From Hymenobacter terricola (GTDB lineage: Bacteria > Bacteroidota > Bacteroidia > Cytophagales > Hymenobacteraceae): a stretch of 64,000 nt of DNA. The notes beneath the pieces were generated by a model. The model saw nothing but the letters and a program-made list of their open reading frames with translations. It had not been told where the DNA came from and made no database searches. Positions 1 through 8,323 of this stretch are shown piece after piece; position 1 is the stretch's first letter; each line of letters opens with the position of its first letter. The stretch is from assembly GCF_017921975.2 (NCBI RefSeq), contig NZ_JAGEMO020000007.1, positions 62,001-126,000 of the forward strand, read 5' to 3'. The position numbers and the translations under genes were made by a program.

Positions 1-1
1 G

Positions 2-274
2 GCCGAGGGCCGCTTCGATGTGTTCCGGGTGCGACTGGGCTACGCCCGCTACGGTGACCCCTACACGGCCGACACCAACAACGAGCGGGTGCAGAATTTC
101 TATACCGCCGGTCTGGGCCTGCGCCAGGGCAATTTCTTCCTCGACGTGGCCGGGGTGTACACCGCCATGGACCAGCTCTACACGCCGTACTCGCTGAATA
201 ATGGCTTGCAGCCGGTCATCAAAGTGAACAATACCCGCTACACCACGAGCGTAACGGCCGGCGTCACGTTCTAA
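2..274 (+). CDS. C-terminal end of an outer-membrane beta-barrel protein (partial)
   Basis: The reading frame is open from the window edge, so the true start lies outside; an internal GTG at 20 is not a convincing start. The visible 90 residues alternate hydrophobic and polar residues as beta strands do, and the protein ends in a phenylalanine after the strand TTSVTAGVTF, the usual C-terminal signature recognised by the BAM complex. Resembles the last strands of Bacteroidota OmpP1/FadL-like or generic barrel proteins; which family cannot be decided from the fragment. A strong hairpin follows at 308. Confidence 0.6.
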   Translation, partial: AEGRFDVFRVRLGYARYGDPYTADTNNERVQNFYTAGLGLRQGNFFLDVAGVYTAMDQLYTPYSLNNGLQPVIKVNNTRYTTSVTAGVTF

Positions 275-307
275 GCGAGCGGCCCCACGGTCCTGCTGCA
301 CTTTCAT

Positions 308-348
308 AGGAAAGGCTGCTCTGAACCAGAGCAGCCTTTCCTATTTTT
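308..348. terminator. Bidirectional intrinsic terminator
   Basis: Perfect 15-bp stem (AGGAAAGGCTGCTCT and its complement) with a 5-nt loop, followed by ATTTTT on the plus strand. It sits between the convergent barrel gene and the lipoprotein gene and can end both transcripts. Confidence 0.85.
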
Positions 349-363
349 GATGCGATAAGCTAC

Positions 364-1398
364 TTATTTCTGCACCTTCACCAAGCAGGTGAGGATGGGC
401 GAGGTGCCGAGAACTAAATCAGACACCAATATCAGCCCGGTATAATCCTGATTGTCCTCGTTCACCCGAAAGGCAATGACCTGGGACTTCGCCAGCACGC
501 CGGTGCTTAAGGGCGTTGCGAATGGCGTACCGGTACTGAACGCGGTTTCGAAGGTCGCCGTGGTGGCGGCGTTGGTGAAATCGGTAACAGAGAGGGTGGT
601 CCGGCGCAGCTGGGTGGCGCGCCGGGACGCGGTGGGCCAGGTATTCGGGTTGAGCCGGAGGTTCTGAGCATCGGCGGGTGCGCTCAGGATAACCGTGTTA
701 TTCGTGGTGGTGCATACCAGGTCAATTAGCTGCTGGTTGGCCTGCAACGTGTGTTCGTTGTTGATGAGGGCGTACTTGGGCAGCAGCAGGCCCGAGCGCA
801 AACTCAGGTACACGCGGGCCTGGTCGCGGCGCTGCGCCGAATCGGCCGAGGCCCGGCGCACCACGGGCCGCAGCACCGCCGTGTAGTTGTGGAACACGGC
901 CGCCGAGTCCGGTTTGTGCACCGTGAGGCGGTAGGCGCGGCTGGCCGTCTGGCTGGTATTGTCGGTGGCGGTGTACTGCCAGAGCTCGGTGCCGGACGTG
1001 GTGCGGGCGGTAAACTTGTTGTTGAACAGAAATTCGCCGCCCCGGTAGGCCGCGCTGCTGCCGGTACCGAGCAGGTTTTGGCCCCGGATTATCGCCGAAT
1101 CCAGAAACACCAGCTCGTTGTCATTAATGGCCTTTTTGGGGTCGTAGCCGCTGATGGGCACAGGGTAGAGAATGGGGTTGCGCGTGGGCTCGTACTTCAC
1201 CGTGATGCGCAGGTTGGTCAGGTCGTTGTCGTTGCCCACGGCGTAGGCGCGGGTCGAGAGCGTGTCGCTCGGGTTCACGGTTCGGTTGCCGGAGGTCAGG
1301 CCCGCAATGCCAATGAAGTCGAGGCGAACGGGCGTGTCCGTTTTGGCGCAGGCCGCCAGCAGCGCGGGCAGGAAAAGTAAAAGAAGGCGAAAACGCAT
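364..1398 (-). CDS. Exported lipoprotein of unknown function
   Basis: 344 residues. The N-terminus is a lipoprotein signal peptide (hydrophobic run followed by lipobox LAAC, Cys at about residue 17), so the product should be anchored in the envelope. The rest looks like an extracellular beta-rich protein typical of Bacteroidota DUF-type lipoproteins; I recognise no catalytic motif. A consensus -7 element TACCTTTG lies 4 nt before the ATG, predicting a very short or absent leader. Convergent with the barrel gene. Confidence 0.7.
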   Translation of the reverse strand: MRFRLLLLFLPALLAACAKTDTPVRLDFIGIAGLTSGNRTVNPSDTLSTRAYAVGNDNDLTNLRITVKYEPTRNPILYPVPISGYDPKKAINDNELVFLDSAIIRGQNLLGTGSSAAYRGGEFLFNNKFTARTTSGTELWQYTATDNTSQTASRAYRLTVHKPDSAAVFHNYTAVLRPVVRRASADSAQRRDQARVYLSLRSGLLLPKYALINNEHTLQANQQLIDLVCTTTNNTVILSAPADAQNLRLNPNTWPTASRRATQLRRTTLSVTDFTNAATTATFETAFSTGTPFATPLSTGVLAKSQVIAFRVNEDNQDYTGLILVSDLVLGTSPILTCLVKVQK

Positions 1399-1402
1399 GA
1401 TG

Positions 1403-1410
1403 CAAAGGTA
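1403..1410 (-). promoter_or_regulatory. -7 promoter element of the lipoprotein gene
   Basis: TACCTTTG on the minus strand matches the Bacteroidota TAnnTTTG element and ends 4 nt before the ATG. No clear -33 TTTG is seen. Transcription starting 5-7 nt downstream would begin at the start codon. Confidence 0.55.
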
Positions 1411-1500
1411 ACGGGAGCCACAGCTGGCGCCGGTGCTGCGGGTGGCTATTACCTTTAACGTTCCGTTCCCCCCCTTATTTCGTCTATTTCATTTCCGTCG

Positions 1501-3741
1501 ATGCGTTTTCGCTTTTTCGCGCTGGCCGCGCTGCTGGCCACCAACGGCCCGGCCCTGGTACCGGGCTTCACCCCCACCCTCGTCCTCGCCCAGCAAAAGC
1601 TGCCGCTGACGCTGGAAGACATCTGGGCCAAGCCCACGTTCCGCACGGCCGCCGTGCCGGGATTCAACTGGATGAACGACGGCCGCTACTACTCGGCCCT
1701 AGAAAGCGGCAGCCTCGTGCAGCACGAAGTAACCACCGGCAAAGCCGTGCAAACGCTGGTAACTGCCGCCGAACTGCAGGCGCCCGGCGCGGCGGCTCCG
1801 CTCAATGTGGACGGCTACTCGTTCAACGCCAACGAGCAGAAAATCCTGTTCACCACCGCCACGGAGCCCATTTACCGGCACAGCGCCCGCGCCAGCTACT
1901 ACGTGTTCGACCGCGGCACCAAGAAGCTGACGCCGCTGAGCGCCGGCGGCAAGCAGGGCTACGCCACGTTCTCGCCCGATGGCCAGCGCGTGGCTTTCAC
2001 CCGCGACAACAACGTGTTTGTGACCGACCTGGCCACGATGCAGGAAACCGCCGTGACGACCAACGGCGTCAAAAACAACCTCATCAACGGCTCAACCGAC
2101 TGGGTGTACGAGGAGGAATTCGGCTTCGCGCAGGGCTTTTTCTGGTCGCCCGACAGCAAGCAGCTTGCTTATTACAGCTTCGATGAAAGCCAGGTGCCGG
2201 AGTACGACATGCAGGAATGGGGCGGGCTTTACCCCAAGGAATACCGCTTCAAATACCCCAAAGCCGGCGAGAAAAACTCGGTGGTGAGCGTGAGCACCTA
2301 CGACGTGGCCAGCGCCCGCACCGTGAAAATGGACGTGGGCCCGGTGGCCGACCAATACATTCCGCGCGTGCAGTGGACCACGGCCCCGAACCTGCTCAGC
2401 ATTCAGCGCCTGAACCGCCTGCAGAACAAGCTCGAAATCCTGCACGCGGATGCCACCACCGGCAAAACCCAGGTAGTGCTGACCGACACGAACCCGGCTT
2501 ACGTCGAAATCAACGACGATTTGAAGTACCTGGCGGGCGGCAAGCAATTCCTGTTCACCAGCGAGAAAGACGGCTACCAGCACCTGTATCTGCACGACAT
2601 CGGCGGCAAGCAGGTGCGCCAGCTCACCAAGGGCAACTGGGAGATTTCGGCCATCAACGGCTTCGACCCCAAGACCGGCAACGTGTATTACACCAGCACC
2701 GAAGGCTCGGCCTTGCAGCGCCACTTGTACCGCATCAACCTCAGCGGCTCGGGCAAAAAGCGCATCAGCGACGCTGAAAACGGCACCGATGTGGTGAACA
2801 TGAGCCCCGACACGCAATATTTCCTCAACACGCATTCCTCGGCTGGCATCCCGCCGGTGGTGAGCCTGCGCGAGGGCAGCACCGGCAAGCTGGTGAAGAC
2901 CCTGGAAGACAACGCCAAACTCAAGCAAACCCTCACGCAGTACGACCTCGGCAAGCTGGAGTTTTTCACCTTCAAAAACTCGGAAGGCATCGAGTTGAAC
3001 GCCTGGATGATGAAGCCCAGCAACTTCGACCCCGCCAAAAAATACCCCGTGCTGATGCACGTGTACGGCGGCCCCAGCTTCGGCACCAGCAGCACCCAAA
3101 CCGTGCTCGACAACGCCGGCGGTGGCACGGCGTTCACCAACTACCTCTGGCACCAGATGCTGACGGAAAAGGGCTACATCGTGGTTTCGGTGGAAAACCG
3201 GGGCACCTCGGGCCGCGGCTCGGCCTTCCGCAAAGCCACGTATGCCAACCTGGGCAAGTTCGAAACCATCGACCAGGGCGAAGGCGCCAAATACCTCGCC
3301 ACGCTGCCCTACGTGGATAAAGCCCGCATCGGCATCTGGGGCTGGAGCTACGGCGGCTACATGACTTCGCTGGCCATGACCAAGAACGCCGACCTGTTCA
3401 AGATGGGCATTGCCGTGGCCCCGGTCACGAACTGGCGCTACTACGACACCGTGTACACCGAGCGCTACCTGAAAACGCCCCAGGAAAACCCCGGCGGCTA
3501 CGACGACAACTCGCCCGTGCAGTTTGCCCAGAACCTGCGCGGCAAGTTCCTGCTCGTGCACGGCACCGGCGACGACAACGTGCACTTCCAGAACTCCATC
3601 GCCTTTGTCGATGCCCTCATCAAGGCCAACAAAGACTACCAGACGCTGTACTACCCCAACCGCAACCACGGCATCGCGGGCGGCAACACGCGCCTGCACC
3701 TCTACCGCCAGATGACGAATTTCGTGACGCAGAACCTATAG
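1501..3741 (+). CDS. Dipeptidyl peptidase IV family serine protease (S9B)
   Basis: 746 residues, usual length for DPP-IV. A signal peptide ending near LVLAQQK exports it. The N-terminal two-thirds is the beta-propeller with the substrate N-terminus binding acidic motif VYEEEFGF (Glu204-206). The C-terminal alpha/beta hydrolase carries nucleophile Ser616 in GWSYGG, Asp691 in HGTGDDNVHF and His723 in NRNHG, the full catalytic triad. It releases N-terminal X-Pro or X-Ala dipeptides from peptides, probably in the periplasm. Alone on its strand, with TACCTTTA about 50 nt upstream as a weak -7 candidate and a terminator behind it. Confidence 0.95.
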   Translation: MRFRFFALAALLATNGPALVPGFTPTLVLAQQKLPLTLEDIWAKPTFRTAAVPGFNWMNDGRYYSALESGSLVQHEVTTGKAVQTLVTAAELQAPGAAAPLNVDGYSFNANEQKILFTTATEPIYRHSARASYYVFDRGTKKLTPLSAGGKQGYATFSPDGQRVAFTRDNNVFVTDLATMQETAVTTNGVKNNLINGSTDWVYEEEFGFAQGFFWSPDSKQLAYYSFDESQVPEYDMQEWGGLYPKEYRFKYPKAGEKNSVVSVSTYDVASARTVKMDVGPVADQYIPRVQWTTAPNLLSIQRLNRLQNKLEILHADATTGKTQVVLTDTNPAYVEINDDLKYLAGGKQFLFTSEKDGYQHLYLHDIGGKQVRQLTKGNWEISAINGFDPKTGNVYYTSTEGSALQRHLYRINLSGSGKKRISDAENGTDVVNMSPDTQYFLNTHSSAGIPPVVSLREGSTGKLVKTLEDNAKLKQTLTQYDLGKLEFFTFKNSEGIELNAWMMKPSNFDPAKKYPVLMHVYGGPSFGTSSTQTVLDNAGGGTAFTNYLWHQMLTEKGYIVVSVENRGTSGRGSAFRKATYANLGKFETIDQGEGAKYLATLPYVDKARIGIWGWSYGGYMTSLAMTKNADLFKMGIAVAPVTNWRYYDTVYTERYLKTPQENPGGYDDNSPVQFAQNLRGKFLLVHGTGDDNVHFQNSIAFVDALIKANKDYQTLYYPNRNHGIAGGNTRLHLYRQMTNFVTQNL

Positions 3742-3793
3742 CCGTACCGCTGCCCGCGCTCCCAAAAGCGGAGGTACTGGTTCAGAATCCTGA

Positions 3794-3836
3794 AAAGCAG
3801 AAGGCCCGTTGCGTCATGCAGCGGGCCTTCTGCTTT
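3794..3836 (+). terminator. Intrinsic terminator of the DPP-IV gene
   Basis: Stem AAAGCAGAAGGCCCG paired with CGGGCCTTCTGCTTT plus extra pairing in the loop, ending in TTTATAA. Lies 50 nt after the stop codon. Confidence 0.8.
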
Positions 3837-3984
3837 ATAAGCTGCTCGAACCGCAACTTCCGGCATCGTCCCCGGCATCGTTTGCGCTAGTATAAAACTG
3901 TTTTATAGCCGTTTATCAGGCGTATGGCTCTACTATTACCGGCTCAACCATACGCTCCCCATCAATCCCACCCGTAGTCACCCT

Positions 3985-4763
3985 ATGAAACACGTTTTAC
4001 TACTCACCTTACTGCTGACTTTAGCCAGTGGTATTTCCGCCTTCAGCCAAACCCCGGGCGCTACATATGGCCTGTTCGGCTACGCCCAGATGACGACCGG
4101 CACCACCGGCGGCGCGGGCGGCACTACCGTCACGGTGAACACCGGCACCGCCTTGCAAGCCGCTATTCGCAACAAGGGCACGCCGCCGCTCACCATTTAC
4201 GTCAACGGCACCATCACGCTGGCCAACTCGCCGACTCTCACCAAGATTGACGTGAAGGACGTGAGCGACATTTCCATTATTGGCTTCGACCGGCTGGGTG
4301 AGTTCAACGGCATCGGCATCAAGATTTTCCGGGCCAACAACGTCATCCTGCAAAACCTGAAGGTGCACAACGTGCTGGCCAGCACCGGTAATGGGGACTG
4401 CATCGGCATCGAGGGCCCGGCCAACCACATCTGGGTAGACCACTGCGAGATGTACAACGTGTACCAGGGCGTGAGCACCGACGACGACGACGGCCTGCTC
4501 GACGCCAAGGCCGACTGCCAGTTCATCACCTACTCGTGGAACTACCTGCACGACGGCTGGAAGGCCAGCCTCTCGCCAGCCCCGTACGCATTGCACTATT
4601 CAACCTCACGGGAGCCAAAGTAGCCGATGCGGTGAATGCCGCCATGCTGGCCGCCGGCATGCACCGCATCGAATATCAGGATTCAACCCTGAAAGCAGGC
4701 GTGTATTTCTACGTGGTGACCACCTAAAGCGGCATTTATCGCGACAAGCTGCTGGTGGAATAA
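3985..4763 (+). pseudogene. Internally deleted pectate lyase with T9SS sorting domain
   Basis: Starts as a normal secreted family-1 pectate lyase: signal peptide ending near AFSQ, right-handed beta-helix start, and the conserved pieces HIWVDHCEMYN, DGLLDAKADCQFITYSWNY and HDGWKASL. The original frame then stops at 4623 after about 9 unrelated residues. From about 4570 the neighbouring frame encodes the end of a T9SS type A sorting domain (PVRIALFNLTGAKVA, LKAGVYFYVV), itself broken by TAA at 4725, with the terminal strand YRDKLLVE stopping at 4763. So a deletion removed the second half of the enzyme and the start of the sorting domain, shifted the frame, and a nonsense change followed. Not expected to be active. 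Confidence 0.8.
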
Positions 4764-4806
4764 GCCACGCTCAAAGTAACATAGCGCGGTTCTCGGGTAG
4801 GAGTAC

Positions 4807-4901
4807 GCGCAGGCTCCGGTCCGACCGGTTAAAGAAAGAACGTTCTAATAAACAACGACAACCGGTCGGACCGCCTGGGGCGGTCCGACCGGAGCCTGCG
4901 C
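4807..4901. repeat. GCAGGCTCCGGTCCGACCGG inverted repeat
   Basis: The left arm GCGCAGGCTCCGGTCCGACC at 4807 reappears inverted at the right, but the right arm holds an extra inverted copy of CGGTCCGACC, so 4862-4892 is itself a perfect 14-bp stem with a 3-nt loop. It fills the spacer between the broken pectate lyase and prmC. Resembles a BIME-type intergenic element rather than an insertion sequence, as it has no ORF. Confidence 0.7.
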
Positions 4902-4932
4902 CGACAAACCGCTTCCTACTGAACCACTACCT

Positions 4933-4965
4933 AAAAGGCTCAGGAATTCGTTTCCTGAGCCTTTT
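4933..4965 (-). terminator. Terminator overlapping the end of prmC
   Basis: AAAAGGCTCAGGAA pairs with TTCCTGAGCCTTTT across a 5-nt loop. The prmC stop codon (TGA at 4942-4940) and its last codons are inside the stem; on the minus strand the stem ends in UUUU. Confidence 0.75.
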
Positions 4966-5827
4966 GTGCTGCTGGCTGATTGCCCCGCACCACGCGCGCC
5001 TTGCCGAACATATCGGGCAGCACGCGCACCTCCACAAACCCGTATTTTTCGAGCAGTGCGGCCGTTTCCGGCCCCAGCGCTTCGTTGATTTCCAGGTAAA
5101 GCCCGCCGCCGGGACGGAGCAGCTCGTGGCCGATTTCGCACAGGCGGCGGTAGAACAGCAGCGGGTCCTCGTCGGGCACGAACAGGGCCGTGGCGGGCTC
5201 CCAGGCCAGCACGTTGTCGCGCATCAGGGGCCGCTCGCTTTCGCGCACGTAGGGCGGGTTGCTCACCAGCACATCCAGCGTGCCGGGGGCCAGCCCGGCC
5301 GGCATCGCCTGCAGAATATCGACTTGCTGAAATACGACCTGGGGGGCGTAGCGGGCCCCATTGCGGCAGGCCACGGCCAGGGCTTCTTCCGAAATATCCA
5401 CGGCCAGCACCTGGGCTGCGGGCAGGACTTCGGCCAGCGCCAGAGCCAGGCAGCCCGAGCCCGTGCCCACGTCGAGCACGCGCAGGCCGTGCTGGCTGCC
5501 CTGCTCCAGCCGTATCACGCGCACCAGCTCTTCGGTTTCGGGGCGGGGAATAAGGGTGGCGGGGGTCACTTCCAGGGCCATGCCTTCGAAAAAGGCCGTG
5601 CCCAGCACGTACTGCACCGGCTCGTGGGCCAGCAGGCGGGCTTGCAACGGCTCCAGAGCCGCTATTTTTTCCGGCGGCACCAATTCCTGCGCGTCCATCA
5701 TGCGTTGCAGCGAATCCATGTCGAGCAGGTGCTCTACCACCAGGGCAGCGATGGCCTGGGCTTCGCGTTCAGGATAAATGGGTTGCAGCGCGGACGCTAA
5801 TGAGGTAGTGAATCGGCGGACATTCAT
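4940..5827 (-). CDS. prmC: Peptide chain release factor N5-glutamine methyltransferase
   Basis: 295 residues, normal for PrmC/HemK. It methylates the Gln of the GGQ motif in release factors RF1 and RF2 using S-adenosylmethionine. The SAM-binding loop VLDVGTGSGC lies at residues 118-126 and the substrate Gln-binding NPPY motif at 190-193; the PrmC-type PRPETEEL segment precedes them at about 95. The start at 5827 (MNVRRF) was chosen because a -7 element lies 5 nt before it and upstream codons are not PrmC-like. Divergent from ribD with a 55-bp gap holding promoters for both. Confidence 0.95.
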   Translation of the reverse strand: MNVRRFTTSLASALQPIYPEREAQAIAALVVEHLLDMDSLQRMMDAQELVPPEKIAALEPLQARLLAHEPVQYVLGTAFFEGMALEVTPATLIPRPETEELVRVIRLEQGSQHGLRVLDVGTGSGCLALALAEVLPAAQVLAVDISEEALAVACRNGARYAPQVVFQQVDILQAMPAGLAPGTLDVLVSNPPYVRESERPLMRDNVLAWEPATALFVPDEDPLLFYRRLCEIGHELLRPGGGLYLEINEALGPETAALLEKYGFVEVRVLPDMFGKARVVRGNQPAAQKAQETNS

Positions 5828-5832
5828 TGGGT

Positions 5833-5840
5833 CAAAGGTA
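5833..5840 (-). promoter_or_regulatory. -7 promoter element of prmC
   Basis: TACCTTTG on the minus strand, consensus match, ending 5 nt before the ATG. No clear -33 element. Confidence 0.55.
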
Positions 5841-5869
5841 GGCCCAAGGCGTAGCGATGGCGCCGTTGT

Positions 5870-5877
5870 TACCTTCG
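5870..5877 (+). promoter_or_regulatory. Near-consensus -7 element of ribD
   Basis: TACCTTCG (one mismatch to TAnnTTTG) ends 5 nt before the ribD ATG, mirroring the prmC element on the other strand of the same 55-bp spacer. Confidence 0.45.
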
Positions 5878-5882
5878 CCCCA

Positions 5883-6920
5883 ATGAAAACCGACGACGCC
5901 ACTTTCATGCGCCGCGCCCTCGATTTGGCGCACCTTGGCACCGGCTATGCCCGCCCCAACCCTTTGGTGGGGTGCGTAGTAACTCACCAAAACCGCATCA
6001 TCGGCGAGGGCTGGCACCGACAGTACGGCGGCCCTCACGCTGAAGTAAACGCCCTGGCCGCAGTGGCCGACCAGGAACTGCTGTCACAAAGCCGCGTCTA
6101 CGTGACCCTGGAGCCCTGCGCCCACCACGGGAAAACGCCGCCCTGCGCCGATTTGCTCATTGCCAAGGGTGTGCCCGAGGTCGTGATTTGCAATCCGGAC
6201 CCTTTTCATCTGGTGGCCGGGCGCGGCATCGGAAAGCTGCGCGCCGCCGACGTGCAGGTCGAAACCGGCCTGCTGGCCGAAGAAGGCCGCTGGCTGAACC
6301 GCCGCTTCTTCACCTTTCACGAGAAGAAACGGCCCTACCTGGTACTGAAATGGGCCGAAACGGCCGACGGCTTCCTGGCCGGGCGCTACTTCCAGCCCAT
6401 CAAAATCAGCGGGCCCCAGGCCAACCTGCTCACCCACCAGTGGCGGGCCGAGGAACAGGCCATATTAGTGGGCACCCGCACCGCCCTGCACGACAACCCG
6501 CACCTGAACGTGCGCGACTGGCCCGGCCCTCAGCCCACCCGCCTCGTCATCGACAAAAACCTGAGCCTGCCGCCCACCCACCACTTGCTCGACGGCTCGC
6601 AGCCCACCCTCATCTACACCTACCGCCAGCCCTACCACACCACCAACCTCGACCACATCATGCTGTCCGAAGCCGACGACCTGATTCCGCAGGTACTCGC
6701 CGACTTGTACCAGCGCCAGGTGCAGTCCGTCTTCGTCGAAGGCGGCCCCACGGTGCTGAACGCCCTGCTCCACGCCGGCTTGTGGGATGAAATCCGGATA
6801 TTCCGGTCCCCCATGAAGCTGGGCCAAGGCATTGCCGCGCCACGTATAGGATTTAGTGGATTGTATGAGCGCACGAACGTTGGGGCCGATGAGCTGTTCT
6901 GGTACGTGAACGACAAGTAG
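5883..6920 (+). CDS. ribD: Bifunctional riboflavin biosynthesis deaminase/reductase
   Basis: 345 residues. Catalyses the second and third steps of riboflavin synthesis: deamination of the pyrimidine from GTP, then reduction of the ribose side chain with NADPH. The N-terminal zinc deaminase shows PHAEVNAL (His52, Glu54) and PCAHHGKTPPC (Cys79, Cys88); the reductase domain follows from about 150, with the conserved end motif FVEGGPTVLNALL. Start taken at 5883 (MKTDDATFM), the usual RibD N-terminus; longer frames upstream run into the prmC start. Its TAG stop is the first three bases of the repeat at 6918. Confidence 0.95.
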   Translation: MKTDDATFMRRALDLAHLGTGYARPNPLVGCVVTHQNRIIGEGWHRQYGGPHAEVNALAAVADQELLSQSRVYVTLEPCAHHGKTPPCADLLIAKGVPEVVICNPDPFHLVAGRGIGKLRAADVQVETGLLAEEGRWLNRRFFTFHEKKRPYLVLKWAETADGFLAGRYFQPIKISGPQANLLTHQWRAEEQAILVGTRTALHDNPHLNVRDWPGPQPTRLVIDKNLSLPPTHHLLDGSQPTLIYTYRQPYHTTNLDHIMLSEADDLIPQVLADLYQRQVQSVFVEGGPTVLNALLHAGLWDEIRIFRSPMKLGQGIAAPRIGFSGLYERTNVGADELFWYVNDK

Positions 6921-7002
6921 CGCGGACTTTGAGAGTCCGCGCATGAACGACAACCGCACAAAACCCAACTACTCCACTCGCGGACTCTCAAAGTCCGCGC
7001 TA
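6918..7002. repeat. GCGGACT paired palindrome (REP/BIME-like)
   Basis: Two perfect 24-bp inverted arms, 6918-6941 and 6979-7002, separated by 37 bp. Each arm is itself a hairpin (GCGGACT TTGAG AGTCCGC). The first three bases of the left arm are the ribD stop codon TAG. The pair ends 14 nt before the next start codon. Confidence 0.85.
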
Positions 7003-7016
7003 CATTCCGCTACCTC

Positions 7017-7499
7017 ATGGCCGAAAGCCTCGCCCTCGACACCACGCTCACCAAAGCCGAGCAATACCAGCAGCTGCTGCCCCAAATTGAAGCCCTCACC
7101 ACCGGCGAGCCCGACCTCATCGCCAACCTTGCCAACACGGCGGGGGCTTTGCACCAGGCGTTTGGCTTTTTCTGGGTGGGGTTTTATCTCGTGAAAGGCG
7201 ATGAATTGGTGCTCGGGCCATTCCAGGGGCCCATTGCCTGCACGCGCATTCGCCACGGCAAGGGCGTGTGCGGAGCCAGCTGGGCCCAGGCCCAAACCAT
7301 CCTCGTGCCCGATGTGGAAGCCTTCCCCGGCCACATCGCCTGCAGCTCCGATTCCAAATCCGAAATCGTGGTGCCCATCCTCAAAGATGGCCGGGTAGTG
7401 GCCGTGCTGGACGTGGACAGCGACCATCTCAACGACTTCGACTCCGATGACCAGGCCGCGCTGGAGCAGCTGATGCAGCGGGCGGCGCAGTGGTTTTAG
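7017..7499 (+). CDS. Free methionine-(R)-sulfoxide reductase (GAF domain)
   Basis: 160 residues, a single GAF domain as in fRMsr enzymes, which reduce free Met-R-sulfoxide with thioredoxin. The three family cysteines are present: Cys75 (GPIACTRI), Cys85 (GKGVCGASW) and Cys109 (FPGHIACSS), with the same 10 and 24 residue spacing as in the characterised yeast enzyme. Probable cytoplasmic oxidative-damage repair. Start ATG lies just after the repeat at 6918-7002. Confidence 0.92.
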   Translation: MAESLALDTTLTKAEQYQQLLPQIEALTTGEPDLIANLANTAGALHQAFGFFWVGFYLVKGDELVLGPFQGPIACTRIRHGKGVCGASWAQAQTILVPDVEAFPGHIACSSDSKSEIVVPILKDGRVVAVLDVDSDHLNDFDSDDQAALEQLMQRAAQWF

Positions 7500-7536
7500 C
7501 CCCTGCTTCCCAACGCAAGCCCTTTTTTCCATTCTC

Positions 7537-8214
7537 ATGAAAAAGCACTTCCATCCCCTCGGCGACTGGCGTCGCAACGTGTTGCTGGCGGCGGCGGCCA
7601 GCAGCCTGGGCCTTGCGCTGCCCGCCTGCTCTTCCAACGACAACAGCACCGCCGACCAGGGGGCCGAAGCCAGCTGGGGCGGCGGAACTTACAGCCAGGG
7701 CGTCGTCACCGAAATGACCGAAGTAAAGCCCAGCGAGTGGAAAATCACCGCCGAGCGCCCCGCCGGCAAGGAAGAAGTGGCCGCCGTGCTTCACCATCTC
7801 GACGGCAAAACCGACACGCTGCAAGGCCAGGCCCTGCAACGCCAGATGCAGGACTACAGCCGCCAAAACCCCGAAAACCGCGCCCAGGGCAACGGCATGA
7901 TGAACGTGCTGATGTGGAGCAGCATCGGCTACATGGCTGGCCGCTACATGACGCCCAACCCCGGCTACTACGCCAATCCCGGCCTGCTCCAAAACACCCA
8001 GGGCTGGCGCGCCAACGTGGCCCGCGAGCGCCAAAGTGGCCGGGGCTTCTTCGGCCGGGGCTTTGGGGGCGGCCGCACTTCCCCCAGCGCCGGCATTCAG
8101 GAAAGCCGCTCCACGGTGCGCTCTTCGCCCCGCCCCAGCTTCCGCAGCAGCGCGCCGGCGGGGCGCAGCAGTCGCTTTGGTAGCCGCGGCGGCTTCCGGG
8201 GCTTTGGCGGCTGA
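7537..8214 (+). CDS. YgiB-like (DUF1190-type) lipoprotein
   Basis: 225 residues. A charged N-terminus with twin Arg, a hydrophobic run and LPAC (Cys about 31) indicate a lipoprotein signal. The middle has a small Gly/Met-rich segment (NGMMNVLMWSSIGYMAGRYM); the C-terminus is low-complexity Arg/Ser/Gly (RSSRFGSRGGFRGFGG). This arrangement and the position directly before a glutathionylspermidine-synthase-like gene parallel the ygiB-ygiC pair of enterobacteria. Function unknown; possibly envelope or membrane-potential related. The call rests on context plus the low-complexity tail. Confidence 0.6.
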   Translation: MKKHFHPLGDWRRNVLLAAAASSLGLALPACSSNDNSTADQGAEASWGGGTYSQGVVTEMTEVKPSEWKITAERPAGKEEVAAVLHHLDGKTDTLQGQALQRQMQDYSRQNPENRAQGNGMMNVLMWSSIGYMAGRYMTPNPGYYANPGLLQNTQGWRANVARERQSGRGFFGRGFGGGRTSPSAGIQESRSTVRSSPRPSFRSSAPAGRSSRFGSRGGFRGFGG

Positions 8215-8217
8215 GTT

Positions 8218-8320
8218 TCATTGAACAGTTATCAATCAACGTTTAACTGCTGTTCTGTTATCCGGCTGCCGTGTTACTGTTGCTAATTGGACCGCCTTCT
8301 AATTGATAACTGTTCAATGA
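8218..8320. repeat. Inverted repeat filling the ygiB-ygiC spacer
   Basis: Perfect 19-bp arms, TCATTGAACAGTTATCAAT (8218-8236) and its complement (8302-8320). The arm starts 3 nt after a stop codon and ends 3 nt before the next ATG. AT-rich compared with the genes. Related words recur at 35258-35280. Confidence 0.8.
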
Positions 8321-8323
8321 TAA

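Noticed and set aside
2092..3699. 535-codon open frame antisense to the DPP-IV gene
   Set aside because: GC-rich third positions keep the opposite frame open; the product is Val/His/Ala-rich and has no protein-family motif.
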